A stretch of 34,477 bases of DNA, taken from the IMG/VR virus record IMGVR_UViG_3300042691_014218, positions 1 through 34,477 of that record; one strand, 5' to 3'. Shown here piece by piece: positions 1-8,580 of the stretch (position 1 is its first letter; the number at the start of each line of letters is the position of its first letter). Under the pieces are notes generated by a model, which was not told the origin of the DNA, did not search any database, and saw only the letters and a list, made by a program, of their open reading frames with translations. A program made the position numbers and the translations under genes. Source of the stretch: a virus.

Positions 1-569
1 GTGTTAATGAAAAACATGCTTATAGAAGATTATATGATGACAGAGCAGACTTTACATTTTATGTTGATCATGATTATGTTCCAATAAGATTTTTTGAAGC
101 ATGGATGAGATATATTACTACTGAGCAAAGATCCAAAGGAATTGCTAATAGAACATTTACTTCAAGACCAACTTGGGTAGATAATTATGCTACCGATCAA
201 ATAACCATTGAAAAATTTGAGCGCGATTATAATTCTAGTTTAACATATAAATTTATTAAGGCATTTCCTGTAAGTATAAATTCTATTCCCGTATCTTACG
301 AATCATCTAATTTATTAAAAGTTACTGTTTCATTTGTTTATAGTAGATATTATATTGATAACTTTACTGGAGCACCAGCACAACCTAGCATACAGCAACC
401 AGCACCAGTTTCTCAACAACCAATAACTACAAATACACCATTTACTACTCAAAGAATATTAAGTGATGAATATTATAATAATTTTGGACAAAACTCTCAG
501 AACGCCACTAACTTCTCAGATTTTACTAACGGCACTGTAGGTGGTCCATTTGGTCAAGCAGTTGCATAA
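1..569 (+). CDS. Tail-tube-fold protein (gp19/gp54-like), 5' partial
   Basis: The reading frame is open from base 3, so the gene starts upstream; the ATG at 105 is internal. About 188 codons are visible. The pattern of an aromatic-rich strand, a mid-protein Thr-Ser-Arg-Pro-Thr-Trp turn and a closing Val-Thr-Val-Ser-Phe strand followed by Tyr-Tyr resembles the C-terminal half of T4 tail tube gp19 and the related tube initiator gp54. Such proteins form the inner tube or cap it on the baseplate. After the fold comes a Pro/Gln/Asn-rich tail of about 65 residues that T4 gp19 lacks. Its position just before gp26 and gp51, among hub genes, favours a baseplate-tube junction role (gp54-like) over the main tube protein. 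Similarity is by eye, so the exact T4 equivalent is uncertain. Confidence 0.55.
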   Translation, partial: VNEKHAYRRLYDDRADFTFYVDHDYVPIRFFEAWMRYITTEQRSKGIANRTFTSRPTWVDNYATDQITIEKFERDYNSSLTYKFIKAFPVSINSIPVSYESSNLLKVTVSFVYSRYYIDNFTGAPAQPSIQQPAPVSQQPITTNTPFTTQRILSDEYYNNFGQNSQNATNFSDFTNGTVGGPFGQAVA

Positions 570-575
570 TAAATA
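568..575 (+). promoter_or_regulatory. T4-type late promoter octamer
   Basis: An AATAAATA octamer lies about 30 bases before the gp26 start in the short gap after the tube-like gene. It matches the NATAAATA late motif of T4-like cyanophages, recognised in T4 by gp55 with gp33. The same octamer occurs before three other structural genes here, always in a gap. Confidence 0.6.
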
Positions 576-603
576 AAACGACATCTGATTTGTATAGCAG
601 ATT

Positions 604-1323
604 ATGCCTTTACCAAAAATATCCACACCAACTTATGAGTTGGAACTACCATCTACTGGACAACCTATTGAGTATAGACCATTTCTTGTTCGTGAAGAAA
701 AACTCTTAGTAATTGCATTGGAAACTGAAGATTCAAAGCAAATAACCAATGCGATAAAAAATGTAATTAAAAATTGTATTTTAACTAAGAATATAAAAGT
801 AGAAACTTTACCTACCTTCGATATTGAATATTTGTTTTTAAATATTCGCGGTAAATCAGTTGGTGAGGAAGTTGATGTTAATATTATTTGTCCAGATGAT
901 GAAGAAACCACTGTACAAGTAAAGATTAATATTGATGATATTCAAGTTCAAAAAAATCCAGAGCATAGCAAGCAAATTAAAATTGATGATAGTCTTGCAA
1001 TTGAAATGAAATATCCATCATTAGATCAATTTATCAAAAGTAATTTTGATTTTACAAATGATAATAATATGGAACAATCTTTTGATCTTGTTGCATCATG
1101 TGTTGAAAAAATTTATACAGAAGAAGAAATTTGGACTTCATCTGATGTAACTAAAAAGGAGATTGTTGATTTCCTTGAGCAAATGAATTCTGCTCAATTT
1201 AAAAAAATTGAAAAGTTTTTTGAAACAATGCCAAAACTTTCTCATGAAATTAAAGTGAAAAACCCAAATACGAAAGTTGAAAGCACTGTAGTTCTGGAGG
1301 GATTATCCAGTTTTTTCGTATAG
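604..1323 (+). CDS. 26: Baseplate hub subunit gp26 (T4_baseplate family)
   Basis: A 239-residue homologue of T4 gp26 (208 residues in T4), needed for hub assembly. The N-terminal Pro-Phe-Leu-Val-Arg-Glu-Glu-Lys-Leu segment and the central Leu-Asn-Ile-Arg-Gly-Lys-Ser-Val-Gly segment are the recognisable family features. The protein is acidic, with no membrane segment. The position, immediately before gp51 and the tape-measure genes, is that of tail assembly chaperones in other long-tailed phages. The last codons run over a T TTT TTC heptamer, so some ribosomes probably shift into the gp51 frame to give a 301-residue fusion. The late promoter at 568 probably drives it. Confidence 0.85.
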   Translation: MPLPKISTPTYELELPSTGQPIEYRPFLVREEKLLVIALETEDSKQITNAIKNVIKNCILTKNIKVETLPTFDIEYLFLNIRGKSVGEEVDVNIICPDDEETTVQVKINIDDIQVQKNPEHSKQIKIDDSLAIEMKYPSLDQFIKSNFDFTNDNNMEQSFDLVASCVEKIYTEEEIWTSSDVTKKEIVDFLEQMNSAQFKKIEKFFETMPKLSHEIKVKNPNTKVESTVVLEGLSSFFV

Positions 1324-1341
1324 CATTGGTCCACATGGACC
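1296..1341 (+). promoter_or_regulatory. Probable programmed -1 ribosomal frameshift signal (gp26 to gp51)
   Basis: Three elements are visible: a Shine-Dalgarno-like GGAGGG at 1296-1301; nine bases later the heptamer T TTT TTC at 1311-1317, in the gp26 reading phase required for simultaneous slippage; and ten bases after that a perfect hairpin, GGTCC (1328-1332), loop ACAT, GGACC (1337-1341). The gp26 stop is at 1321-1323. A -1 slip reads CGT ATA GCA and continues into gp51 without a stop. The layout is that of E. coli dnaX and of tail chaperone frameshifts (lambda G/GT type). Confidence 0.75.
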
Positions 1342-1508
1342 TTGAAAATTATTTTAAGTTGAACTTCGCCTTGATGCAGTATCATAAATACTCATTAACG
1401 GAGATTGAAAATATGTTGCCGTGGGAAAGAGACATTTATGTTGCTTTACTACAAGCGCATTTAGAGGAAGAAAAACTTAAACAGCAGCAACAAAATGGCA
1501 TCAAATAA
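1326..1508 (+). CDS. 51: Baseplate hub assembly protein gp51 homologue
   Basis: A short acidic frame whose Leu-Pro-Trp-Glu-Arg-Asp-Ile-Tyr segment and length fit the cyanophage gp51 family, an assembly catalyst for the baseplate hub. As a free protein it would start at TTG 1326 or ATG 1335, but no ribosome-binding site stands at a usable distance from either, and ATG 1335 lies in the loop and stem of a hairpin. It is more likely made largely as the C-terminal part of a gp26-gp51 frameshift product. It overlaps the start of the tape-measure gene by 14 bases, which suggests translational coupling. Confidence 0.7.
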   Translation: MVHMDLENYFKLNFALMQYHKYSLTEIENMLPWERDIYVALLQAHLEEEKLKQQQQNGIK

Positions 1509-3954
1509 ACCAAAGTTTATCGATAAATTTTGGCCAGTATCTACAATAGTATCAAGTAGAACTGGACAATATAAAAGAATACTTGCTCAACGAATGGAGA
1601 GGAACAAGTATTTAATCGAGAATACTTATGGTGTAAAGGCAGATAGAGTTGTAGATACATTCATCAAAGCATATTTGGCGTCGGATAAAGATTATCCTGC
1701 GCCAATTGAAATTGTTCAAAATCCAAGGTCAGAAAAAGATTTCGATTTATATAATCAATACATTATATTTTTGTGGGAATATTATGTAAGAGATAAGAGT
1801 AAGAAACCAAAACCAGGTAGAGAAAAACCACCGCCAAATATACCCAATAATCAACAACCTCCAGGTGATCCTGGGTCATTGACTTTATATGAAGGGAAGA
1901 AAGAAGAAGATTTAGTTGATGAAGAAGTTGATGAAAGAATTTTAAAACTTCTTGGATTGCAAGATGTTTTTGATATTGATTATGGAACTTATCTTACTCT
2001 ACTAAAAGAGAAGATGATTTCTGCAAGGATGTCATCTACAAGTATTCCTACGGAAGAAATAGAATTAATAACTAATGAATATAAAAGAGTAAAGGGTAAG
2101 GTTGGTAGATTTAAAATAAAAGGTAAGAAAATAAATGCTGATAATATAAAGGCATCTGGTCCAATAAGAATAACTAAAGATCAATTTTTTCTTGCTGGAA
2201 AGGTATCAGTTCCAAATGTTAAATCTGAAGATCAAAAACCGACAGCAGAAACATCTGATTTAAAAAAAGATATACAAGTAATTAGATCTAGTCTTGAAAA
2301 TATTGCATCTTTATTAACGGGTCAGAATAAATTATTACAAAAATCATTTGAAACTCAAAGACTACAAAGAGAAAATAAAAGAAGATCTGATAAGGAAGAC
2401 AAACTAGAAACTGTAAAAGGTGCATTAAAAAATGTCGCACAAAAAGTATTAGCACCATTTCAAAGTATATTGGATAAAATTATTAACTTTATTGTTAATA
2501 TGCTTCTTGGGAGATTTTTTGTTAAGTTGATGGATTGGCTTGCTAATCCAGAAAATTTTGCTAAAGTTAAAAATATTTTTAGATTTTTAAAGGATTGGTG
2601 GCCTGCTCTTCTAGGTGCATATCTACTTTTTGGTAATGGGTTGGGTAGATTTGTTGTAAAGATCACTGCATCTTTAATAAAATATGGATTTAAATTAACT
2701 AAAAAAGTATTACCTCAATTATTAAAATTTCTTAAAAGTCCCATTGGAATGGGATTGGGGTTATTTACTGCTGGTGCGACAGTACCAATGCTTTTCCCAC
2801 AAACTGTCAATGCCCAAGAGACTGCAATATCATCTTCTCCTGGAACTAATGAGGATAAGATTGGTAAACTGAAGCAACAGAAAGAAAATTTAAATTGGTT
2901 AGATAAACTTCAGGGGAAAGGATCTGAAATTGATGAGCAAATTCATTTCTTAGAAACTGGAAAAACCAAGGCATATACTGGCGGTGGTTTAATTACAAAC
3001 TCAAAATATAATAGTGGATTATATACACAACCAATAAAAATTAGTGATATTGGATTTGATGGTGGTGGATCAATACAAAATGATACTGGTGTAAAAGTAT
3101 CTGGTGCTGGAAAGGATACTCAGTTAATTGCTGCTCAACCAGGTGAAATTGTAATTAATAAACCAACAGTAGATGCTTTAGGTAAAAACTTTTTCTTATC
3201 TTTGAATTCTAAGTTTGGTGGATCTGGTGCCAATATACCAAAAATGTATAATGATATTCAACTTGCCGCTAAGGGTGGTCTTGTTGGTGGGTATTCTGGA
3301 GATAAAAAAGATAGTCCACCATCAGATGGAAAGAGAAAACCAACTAGTAAAGTTGCTGCAAAGTTAGCACCTTTCTCTATGAAAGATACATTCATGAATT
3401 TATCTCCGTTGAATATTGATAAAAGAACTACTATTTTTAATCAAGATTATACTAAAGATAAATCAAAATCAAAACCAAAGAATAAACAATTAACACCAAT
3501 GCAACAATGGGCAAAGAATTTCCCAGAACTTGCTAAAAAAGTTAAACCAGGACAATCTGGATATGATGAAATACAAGCAGTAATTAATCCAAAAATTGAT
3601 ATGTCTAATGTATTTTCTACATCATTTACTCCTTTGTTTAATAACATTATTGAAAATACTTTCAATAATACTGTTAATGGTTTAAATTTTGGTGATCATC
3701 AAAACATTAATATTGAAGGTCCCAAAAAACCTAATTTTATACCTGCTAAACAAAATGTTTATATTCCTCCATCACCATCAGTTAATAATGCTCCTAATAT
3801 AATTGCACTTCCACCGATTAGAAAAAATCAAACTTCTAATACTTCTGGTTCTAATAAAAGTATGGGAAAAGATATACCACAGTTTCCAGCGTTTCAAGAT
3901 ACCGCTACTAGAAAAAACAACCTACAAATTTATGGAATAATAGGGGTAGGTTAG
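1495..3954 (+). CDS. Tail tape-measure-like protein, first paralogue
   Basis: 819 residues, placed where the tape measure follows the tail chaperones. The N-terminal third is charged and partly proline-rich (about residues 100-125). A coiled-coil-like stretch ends in a basic motif, Arg-Glu-Asn-Lys-Arg-Arg-x-Asp-Lys-Glu (about 291-300). Hydrophobic segments follow at about 325-350, 368-390 and 415-433, which could enter the host membrane during DNA delivery. Around 545-560 a Gln-Pro-Gly-Glu-Ile-Val-Ile motif resembles the C-terminal turn common in tape-measure proteins. The basic motif plus following hydrophobic block recurs in the next gene, so the two are paralogous in part. T4 gp29 (590 residues) is the functional counterpart; primary similarity to it is not obvious. 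It starts at ATG 1495, inside gp51. Confidence 0.6.
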   Translation: MASNKPKFIDKFWPVSTIVSSRTGQYKRILAQRMERNKYLIENTYGVKADRVVDTFIKAYLASDKDYPAPIEIVQNPRSEKDFDLYNQYIIFLWEYYVRDKSKKPKPGREKPPPNIPNNQQPPGDPGSLTLYEGKKEEDLVDEEVDERILKLLGLQDVFDIDYGTYLTLLKEKMISARMSSTSIPTEEIELITNEYKRVKGKVGRFKIKGKKINADNIKASGPIRITKDQFFLAGKVSVPNVKSEDQKPTAETSDLKKDIQVIRSSLENIASLLTGQNKLLQKSFETQRLQRENKRRSDKEDKLETVKGALKNVAQKVLAPFQSILDKIINFIVNMLLGRFFVKLMDWLANPENFAKVKNIFRFLKDWWPALLGAYLLFGNGLGRFVVKITASLIKYGFKLTKKVLPQLLKFLKSPIGMGLGLFTAGATVPMLFPQTVNAQETAISSSPGTNEDKIGKLKQQKENLNWLDKLQGKGSEIDEQIHFLETGKTKAYTGGGLITNSKYNSGLYTQPIKISDIGFDGGGSIQNDTGVKVSGAGKDTQLIAAQPGEIVINKPTVDALGKNFFLSLNSKFGGSGANIPKMYNDIQLAAKGGLVGGYSGDKKDSPPSDGKRKPTSKVAAKLAPFSMKDTFMNLSPLNIDKRTTIFNQDYTKDKSKSKPKNKQLTPMQQWAKNFPELAKKVKPGQSGYDEIQAVINPKIDMSNVFSTSFTPLFNNIIENTFNNTVNGLNFGDHQNINIEGPKKPNFIPAKQNVYIPPSPSVNNAPNIIALPPIRKNQTSNTSGSNKSMGKDIPQFPAFQDTATRKNNLQIYGIIGVG

Positions 3955-3955
3955 T

Positions 3956-6900
3956 ATGAACTTAGATTCTAAAAAACTTCTTCCACCATCAAAAAAAAGT
4001 GAAAGTCAGAAGATAAATGCTGATAAATTTTTAGTACCAGTAAAAAATATACAATATAAAAATATTGTAAAATTATCTGAGACTAAAGAAGATCAACCAA
4101 AAGTTGAAAAGTTTGGTTTAAAAGATGAAATTCTTTCTATAAAAGAATCAATTCTTTCTATTGAAAAATCTATAGCAAAGTCATTAGATCTACAAAAAGA
4201 AAAAATACTAAAGGATAAATTAGATCGAGAAAATAAAAGAAGACAAGATAAAGAAGAGAAATTAGAACAAAAAAAGGACTACGGTTTTGGTAAAATAATA
4301 AAGAATATTCCTAAACCAAAATTAAGTTTTATTGATTGGATTAAGCGATTTGTTTTAAATATGTTCCTTGGTTATTTTGCCGTTAGGGTGATTGATTATC
4401 TGCCAACTATAATATCAATAGCAAGTAAAATAACTCCAGCAATAAACTTTATTGGTTGGATGGGTAAAAATTTGTTGAAAGGGTTGATTGATTTTATTGA
4501 TTGGGGTTATAAAGCATATGATGCAACTCGTGGATTTATAAAACAAGTCGCTGGTGATGGAGCACAAAAACAATTTGATAGTTTCTCTAAAAATTTAAAT
4601 GATGTTTTAAATTATACAATAGTTACTGCTCTTGGTATTGCCGCTCTTGCTGATAAAGTTAGGGATAAAAATCCAAACAATAAAACAAATAAAAAAGGTC
4701 AACCCAGAGATCCTCGTACAAATAGACCAGTACCGACAGATAAAAAGGGAAATTATTCTTTCCATAGAAGTGGTGGTGCTTATAATAGAGAAGTATTCAG
4801 AAAAACTGATTGGTCATATAAGCAATATGACGCGAATGAAAATCAAATAATGAGGAGATACGCCAGAAAATATGGGCGTGATGCTGCAGTTGATAAGTTT
4901 GGTAAGGAAAGTGTAAAGGATATTGGTGGAAAGTATGGAAGATCTAAGTTAACTAATGCTGCAAGAGCAGGTGCTGTTAAATTAGTTGGAAAGTCTGGAG
5001 CAAAGACTGTTTTAAAATTTACTAGACCTCTTCTAAAAAGACTTCCTCTTATTGGAGCACTTATTGATTTTGGACTTTCTGTTGCTTTAGGTGAACCATT
5101 AGGTAGAGCAGCATTCTCTGCTATTGGTGCTGCTCTTTTAGGTACAATCGGTGCTGGATTTGGTGGTCCTATTGGAGCAGTTCTTGGTGGACTAGCTGGT
5201 AATTGGGCAGGTACAAAATTGTATGATATTTTATTTAATGGGAAGAAAGAACAGGGTAATAAAAAGGTTAAAGGTAAAGCATCTGGTGGACAGGTCACTT
5301 CTAGAGGTGGTACAACTGTAGGTGGATCTATTGGAAGAACACAAAAAGTAATTAGAAGAGTACCAAAACCACCTAAATTACAAGCACCAGAATCTATTCC
5401 AGGAAAAAATATTGGCGGTGAAAAGGTAATAGATAAAGTTTTTCCAAAAGAAACTTCACCAGAACATATTAGTCCTCTTAGATCTTTAAAAACTTCTTCA
5501 AGTATATTGAAAGGATCTGGGTCTACATTATTAAGTCAAACAATGGCAGTTGGTGTTGATCTTGCTATGGGGCAAAAACCAACAAAAGAATTTTATAGTA
5601 AATATGGAAAAGCGTTTGGGTCTTTTGTTCAGGAAATGGTTAATACTAATATGGAAATGACCACCCAAGAAACAGCAAGATCAATACTTGCTATGGCAAA
5701 CGGTGGAACAGTTCCATATAATATTCCATCTAGGGGACCAAATTTTGGTGAAAAGGTTGGGGAGATGGTGGCAACTGCATTTGCCAACACTGTTGAAAAA
5801 CAATCGTCATTAATATTAAATGCATTGAAAATAGAATCGAATAAAAAATCATATACTGGTATTACTGAAAGTGATCCTACATTGGAAGGTGATGATGAAG
5901 GTGGTGAAGGTGGTATGACTAAAGGTACGTGGGGACCACTTTTAGATTTAATTGCTGGTAAAGAATCTGGTGGAAATTATGAGGCAATGTATCCAAGCAC
6001 TACTTTAAAAGGTGCCACTAAAATGACAATCGCTGAAGTTGCCAGAAGAGCAACTGGTGCTGTAGGAAAATATCAACAACTTCCACAATACCTTGTCAAT
6101 CGAGCAAAGGCGGCAGGTCTTAATCCAGATAAAGATCTGTATAGTCCAGAAAATCAAGAAAAGATTATTATTAATGTTAATATCAAAGGAAGAGGTGGTG
6201 AAAGATGGTTAAAGGGTGAAATAAGTGATGAAGAATTTATGCAAGGATTATCACAAGAATTTGCATCTTTACCTAATGCTCAAGGTAAGTTTTATTATCC
6301 TGGGCAAAGTAGTGCAATGACCCCTGCAAAGGTAAAAGCAGCATTATCTAAAGTTAAGAAAGGTGGTTATTCTCAAGCAGAACTTGCTAAAGGTGGTAAA
6401 GATCCTTCGATTGGATTGGGTAAAGGATATGGTTCTGCTGGAGGAAAAATTGCTGGTGAATTGGGTAGGTATCTTAATAAAGCATTAGTTCCTGGAAAAG
6501 ATTTCCTTAGAGTTACAGAACATCCTGAACATGGTGGAGTTAGAGGTAGACATGCAAGAAATTCTTATCACTACGATGGTAGAGCAGTTGATATTGGTGC
6601 GTGGGATTGGGAACAACCAAAAATATTAAGAGCGATTGCAGACTTTAATAAGAAGCGTGGTGTAAAACCAGTTGAATTATTACATGCAAAAAATGAACCT
6701 TCTGGACATAGCGACCACGTTCACGTCGCATATAAACATGGTGGATTAGTAACAAAACCAACACATGCTTTAATTGGTGAAACTAAAAAACCAGAAATGG
6801 TATTGGATCCAGATACAACTGGGACAATGAATAAAGAATATCCTGGTATGTTGGCAAAGTTAAATGCTGCTAAAAATAAAAAGCAAATATCTGAAGTTTT

Positions 6901-7069
6901 AAATACCTATGCTTCTTATGAAAACAATAATGGTAAGTCTTCTATTATTCTGATACCGATAGAAAAAATTGTAAATAATACTATAACTAAACAAACACCA
7001 GGTCAATCAATGACTGGTGGAAGATCTTTTTCTTCTGATGGTTTAAACATCGAAACTTTACTAGCATGA
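3956..7069 (+). CDS. Tape-measure-like virion protein with lysozyme-like and M15-like peptidase domains
   Basis: 1037 residues, starting one base after the previous stop, with a GGGGTAGG ribosome-binding site. The basic Arg-Glu-Asn-Lys-Arg-Arg motif (about 90) and following hydrophobic block (about 124-185) copy the preceding gene. A second glycine-rich hydrophobic region lies at about 358-420. Residues about 650-790 resemble phage muramidases: Gly-Lys-Glu-Ser-Gly-Gly near the front (candidate catalytic Glu), Gly-Lys-Tyr-Gln-Gln-Leu-Pro, then Ser-Pro-Glu-Asn-Gln. Residues about 825-930 resemble M15-type peptidases: Tyr-His-Tyr-Asp-Gly-Arg-Ala-Val-Asp-Ile (about 870) and His-Ser-Asp-His-Val-His-Val (about 918-924), the metal-binding residues. 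The C-terminus has the Ala-Leu-Ile-Gly-Glu...Pro-Glu-Met-Val-Leu tape-measure signature. It probably opens the peptidoglycan at DNA entry. Confidence 0.65.
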   Translation: MNLDSKKLLPPSKKSESQKINADKFLVPVKNIQYKNIVKLSETKEDQPKVEKFGLKDEILSIKESILSIEKSIAKSLDLQKEKILKDKLDRENKRRQDKEEKLEQKKDYGFGKIIKNIPKPKLSFIDWIKRFVLNMFLGYFAVRVIDYLPTIISIASKITPAINFIGWMGKNLLKGLIDFIDWGYKAYDATRGFIKQVAGDGAQKQFDSFSKNLNDVLNYTIVTALGIAALADKVRDKNPNNKTNKKGQPRDPRTNRPVPTDKKGNYSFHRSGGAYNREVFRKTDWSYKQYDANENQIMRRYARKYGRDAAVDKFGKESVKDIGGKYGRSKLTNAARAGAVKLVGKSGAKTVLKFTRPLLKRLPLIGALIDFGLSVALGEPLGRAAFSAIGAALLGTIGAGFGGPIGAVLGGLAGNWAGTKLYDILFNGKKEQGNKKVKGKASGGQVTSRGGTTVGGSIGRTQKVIRRVPKPPKLQAPESIPGKNIGGEKVIDKVFPKETSPEHISPLRSLKTSSSILKGSGSTLLSQTMAVGVDLAMGQKPTKEFYSKYGKAFGSFVQEMVNTNMEMTTQETARSILAMANGGTVPYNIPSRGPNFGEKVGEMVATAFANTVEKQSSLILNALKIESNKKSYTGITESDPTLEGDDEGGEGGMTKGTWGPLLDLIAGKESGGNYEAMYPSTTLKGATKMTIAEVARRATGAVGKYQQLPQYLVNRAKAAGLNPDKDLYSPENQEKIIINVNIKGRGGERWLKGEISDEEFMQGLSQEFASLPNAQGKFYYPGQSSAMTPAKVKAALSKVKKGGYSQAELAKGGKDPSIGLGKGYGSAGGKIAGELGRYLNKALVPGKDFLRVTEHPEHGGVRGRHARNSYHYDGRAVDIGAWDWEQPKILRAIADFNKKRGVKPVELLHAKNEPSGHSDHVHVAYKHGGLVTKPTHALIGETKKPEMVLDPDTTGTMNKEYPGMLAKLNAAKNKKQISEVLNTYASYENNNGKSSIILIPIEKIVNNTITKQTPGQSMTGGRSFSSDGLNIETLLA

Positions 7070-8355
7070 GCACACCAAACATTGCTGCTAACCCAGCTAA
7101 TATAACTCTATTTAAAATATATTCTAATGTCAATGGAAACTCTTCTGATGTTAGGGGTGGTGTTGTAAACTTATCTTATTTTGAAAGCGTATTAGAAAAT
7201 ACTATAAGAGTTAGTGCTACAATAATTGATACTGGATCTGAAAATGGTAATGTATTGCAGTTACTGGAGTTGTCTGGGTTTGAAAAAGTTGAATTAGAAT
7301 TCAACGATAATCAAACATCTGAAAATAAACTTAGATTTACTGGAAACAACTCATTGTATATTTCAAAAATAAGAAACATATATTCACATACACAAAAGAC
7401 TGCATTCACAATAGACTTAGTTTCTAAAGAATTTCTTCTCAATGAACAAGAAAGTAGTTTAGTTTATAAAAGGTATGACGGTGAAATATCAAGTTCTGTT
7501 AAAAAAATAATGCAGGACTATCTTAAAACTAGTAAATCTATTTTTACTGATACCACTGTTAATACATATAATTTTATTGGTGATGCTAAAAAACCAATGA
7601 GATTATGTACTGAGATGGCGAGATTTTGTATACCTGATGGTGTTCCTGGAGCAAAAGGTAAAGTTGCTGGATACTTATTTTTTGAAACGTATGATGGTTA
7701 TAATTTCAAGTCTATAGATAAATTGCTAGATCCAGATAGAGGATATAATTCTTACATTTATAATATGAATACTGGATTGCCATCTGGATATACTGGTAAA
7801 ATATTGGAATATTATTCTGATAAAACTATTGATGTTCAAAAAAGATTAATGATTGGTGGATATGGTACTAAACTTGAGGGGTTTGATCCATATACGGATA
7901 AATTTGGATATGCTTTAGTTGATTCTAAAAATCAACCTCAACTTGGAGGTAAAAAAATGCCTAAATTGACTTCTGATTTTACTGGACCTTCTAGAAAATC
8001 AATAAGAAGACTTGATATAGGACAACTTCCAAATGGATCAACAAGTAAAGAACAATTGAAAGGTGCGTTTACTCAAAATTTAGATGCTGGTAATGTCATT
8101 GCACAATCTGCAATGAGATACAATCAGTTATTTACTTTAATAATGACTATAACTATTGCTGGAGATATTTCAATTAGGGCAGGTGATTTAATATATTGTG
8201 ATTTTCCAGGGACAACCCCAAAAGAAAACCCAGATCCAGATAAGGAAATAAGTGGTATATATATGATATCGGATATATGCCATTTTATAGAACCAAAAAG
8301 AACATTCACTAAAATGAATTTAGTTCGTGGTTCTTTTGGGAGAACACCAAAGTAA
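7066..8355 (+). CDS. 27: Baseplate hub subunit gp27-like
   Basis: 429 residues; T4 gp27 has 391. The order tape measure, this gene, gp5 hub fits gp27, which forms the trimeric ring joining gp5 to the tail tube. The N-terminal region (Phe-Lys-Ile-Tyr-Ser-Asn, then Leu-Ser-Tyr-Phe-Glu-Ser-Val-Leu-Glu-Asn-Thr) starts a beta-rich domain typical of hub proteins. The C-terminal region has a Gly-Asp-Ile-Ser-Ile-Arg-Ala-Gly-Asp-Leu-Ile-Tyr strand like the tube-like barrels of this family. The start overlaps the previous stop (ATGA). No membrane segment is visible. The call rests on order, size and general pattern more than on strong local identity. Confidence 0.65.
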   Translation: MSTPNIAANPANITLFKIYSNVNGNSSDVRGGVVNLSYFESVLENTIRVSATIIDTGSENGNVLQLLELSGFEKVELEFNDNQTSENKLRFTGNNSLYISKIRNIYSHTQKTAFTIDLVSKEFLLNEQESSLVYKRYDGEISSSVKKIMQDYLKTSKSIFTDTTVNTYNFIGDAKKPMRLCTEMARFCIPDGVPGAKGKVAGYLFFETYDGYNFKSIDKLLDPDRGYNSYIYNMNTGLPSGYTGKILEYYSDKTIDVQKRLMIGGYGTKLEGFDPYTDKFGYALVDSKNQPQLGGKKMPKLTSDFTGPSRKSIRRLDIGQLPNGSTSKEQLKGAFTQNLDAGNVIAQSAMRYNQLFTLIMTITIAGDISIRAGDLIYCDFPGTTPKENPDPDKEISGIYMISDICHFIEPKRTFTKMNLVRGSFGRTPK

Positions 8356-8367
8356 GGAGGTTAAATT

Positions 8368-8580
8368 ATGGACAATATCAATCAACATATTGACAGAGAT
8401 AGAAAAATACTTGAGGATCCAACTATTTCTTCTCAGGCAAGAAGACATACTAAAGAAGAACTAACTTCTCTTGAGAAATATAAGCAGCGTCATCCAGAAG
8501 ATGATCATGATCCAACACCATTTGAATTATATTGTGATGAAAATCCAAACGCTCTTGAATGTAGGATTTACGAAGACTGA
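8368..8580 (+). CDS. CP12-like small regulatory protein
   Basis: A 70-residue acidic protein with the signature end of CP12: Asp-Pro-x-x-Phe-Glu-x-Tyr-Cys, eight residues, Cys-Arg-Ile-Tyr-Glu-Asp (cysteines about 54 and 63). A Glu-Glu-Leu about two-thirds of the way before it recalls the CP12 core motif. CP12 redox-locks GAPDH and phosphoribulokinase and so switches off the Calvin cycle; cyanophages are known to carry it to redirect host carbon. The N-terminal cysteine pair of plant CP12 is absent, as in many cyanobacterial forms. Its own strong ribosome-binding site (TAAGGAGGT, 8353-8361) suggests high expression. It is unusual in sitting between two hub genes, where late timing would be expected. 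A structural role with coincidental similarity is possible but less likely. Confidence 0.75.
   Translation: MDNINQHIDRDRKILEDPTISSQARRHTKEELTSLEKYKQRHPEDDHDPTPFELYCDENPNALECRIYED

Noticed and set aside
1383-1390. CATAAATA as a late promoter for the tape-measure gene
   Set aside because: It lies inside gp51 coding sequence, over 100 bases from the next start, and AT-rich coding DNA gives such matches by chance.
4843-5298. Minus-strand frame opposite the tape-measure paralogue
   Set aside because: Composition mirrors the Gly/Ala-rich + strand segment; no promoter or ribosome-binding site.
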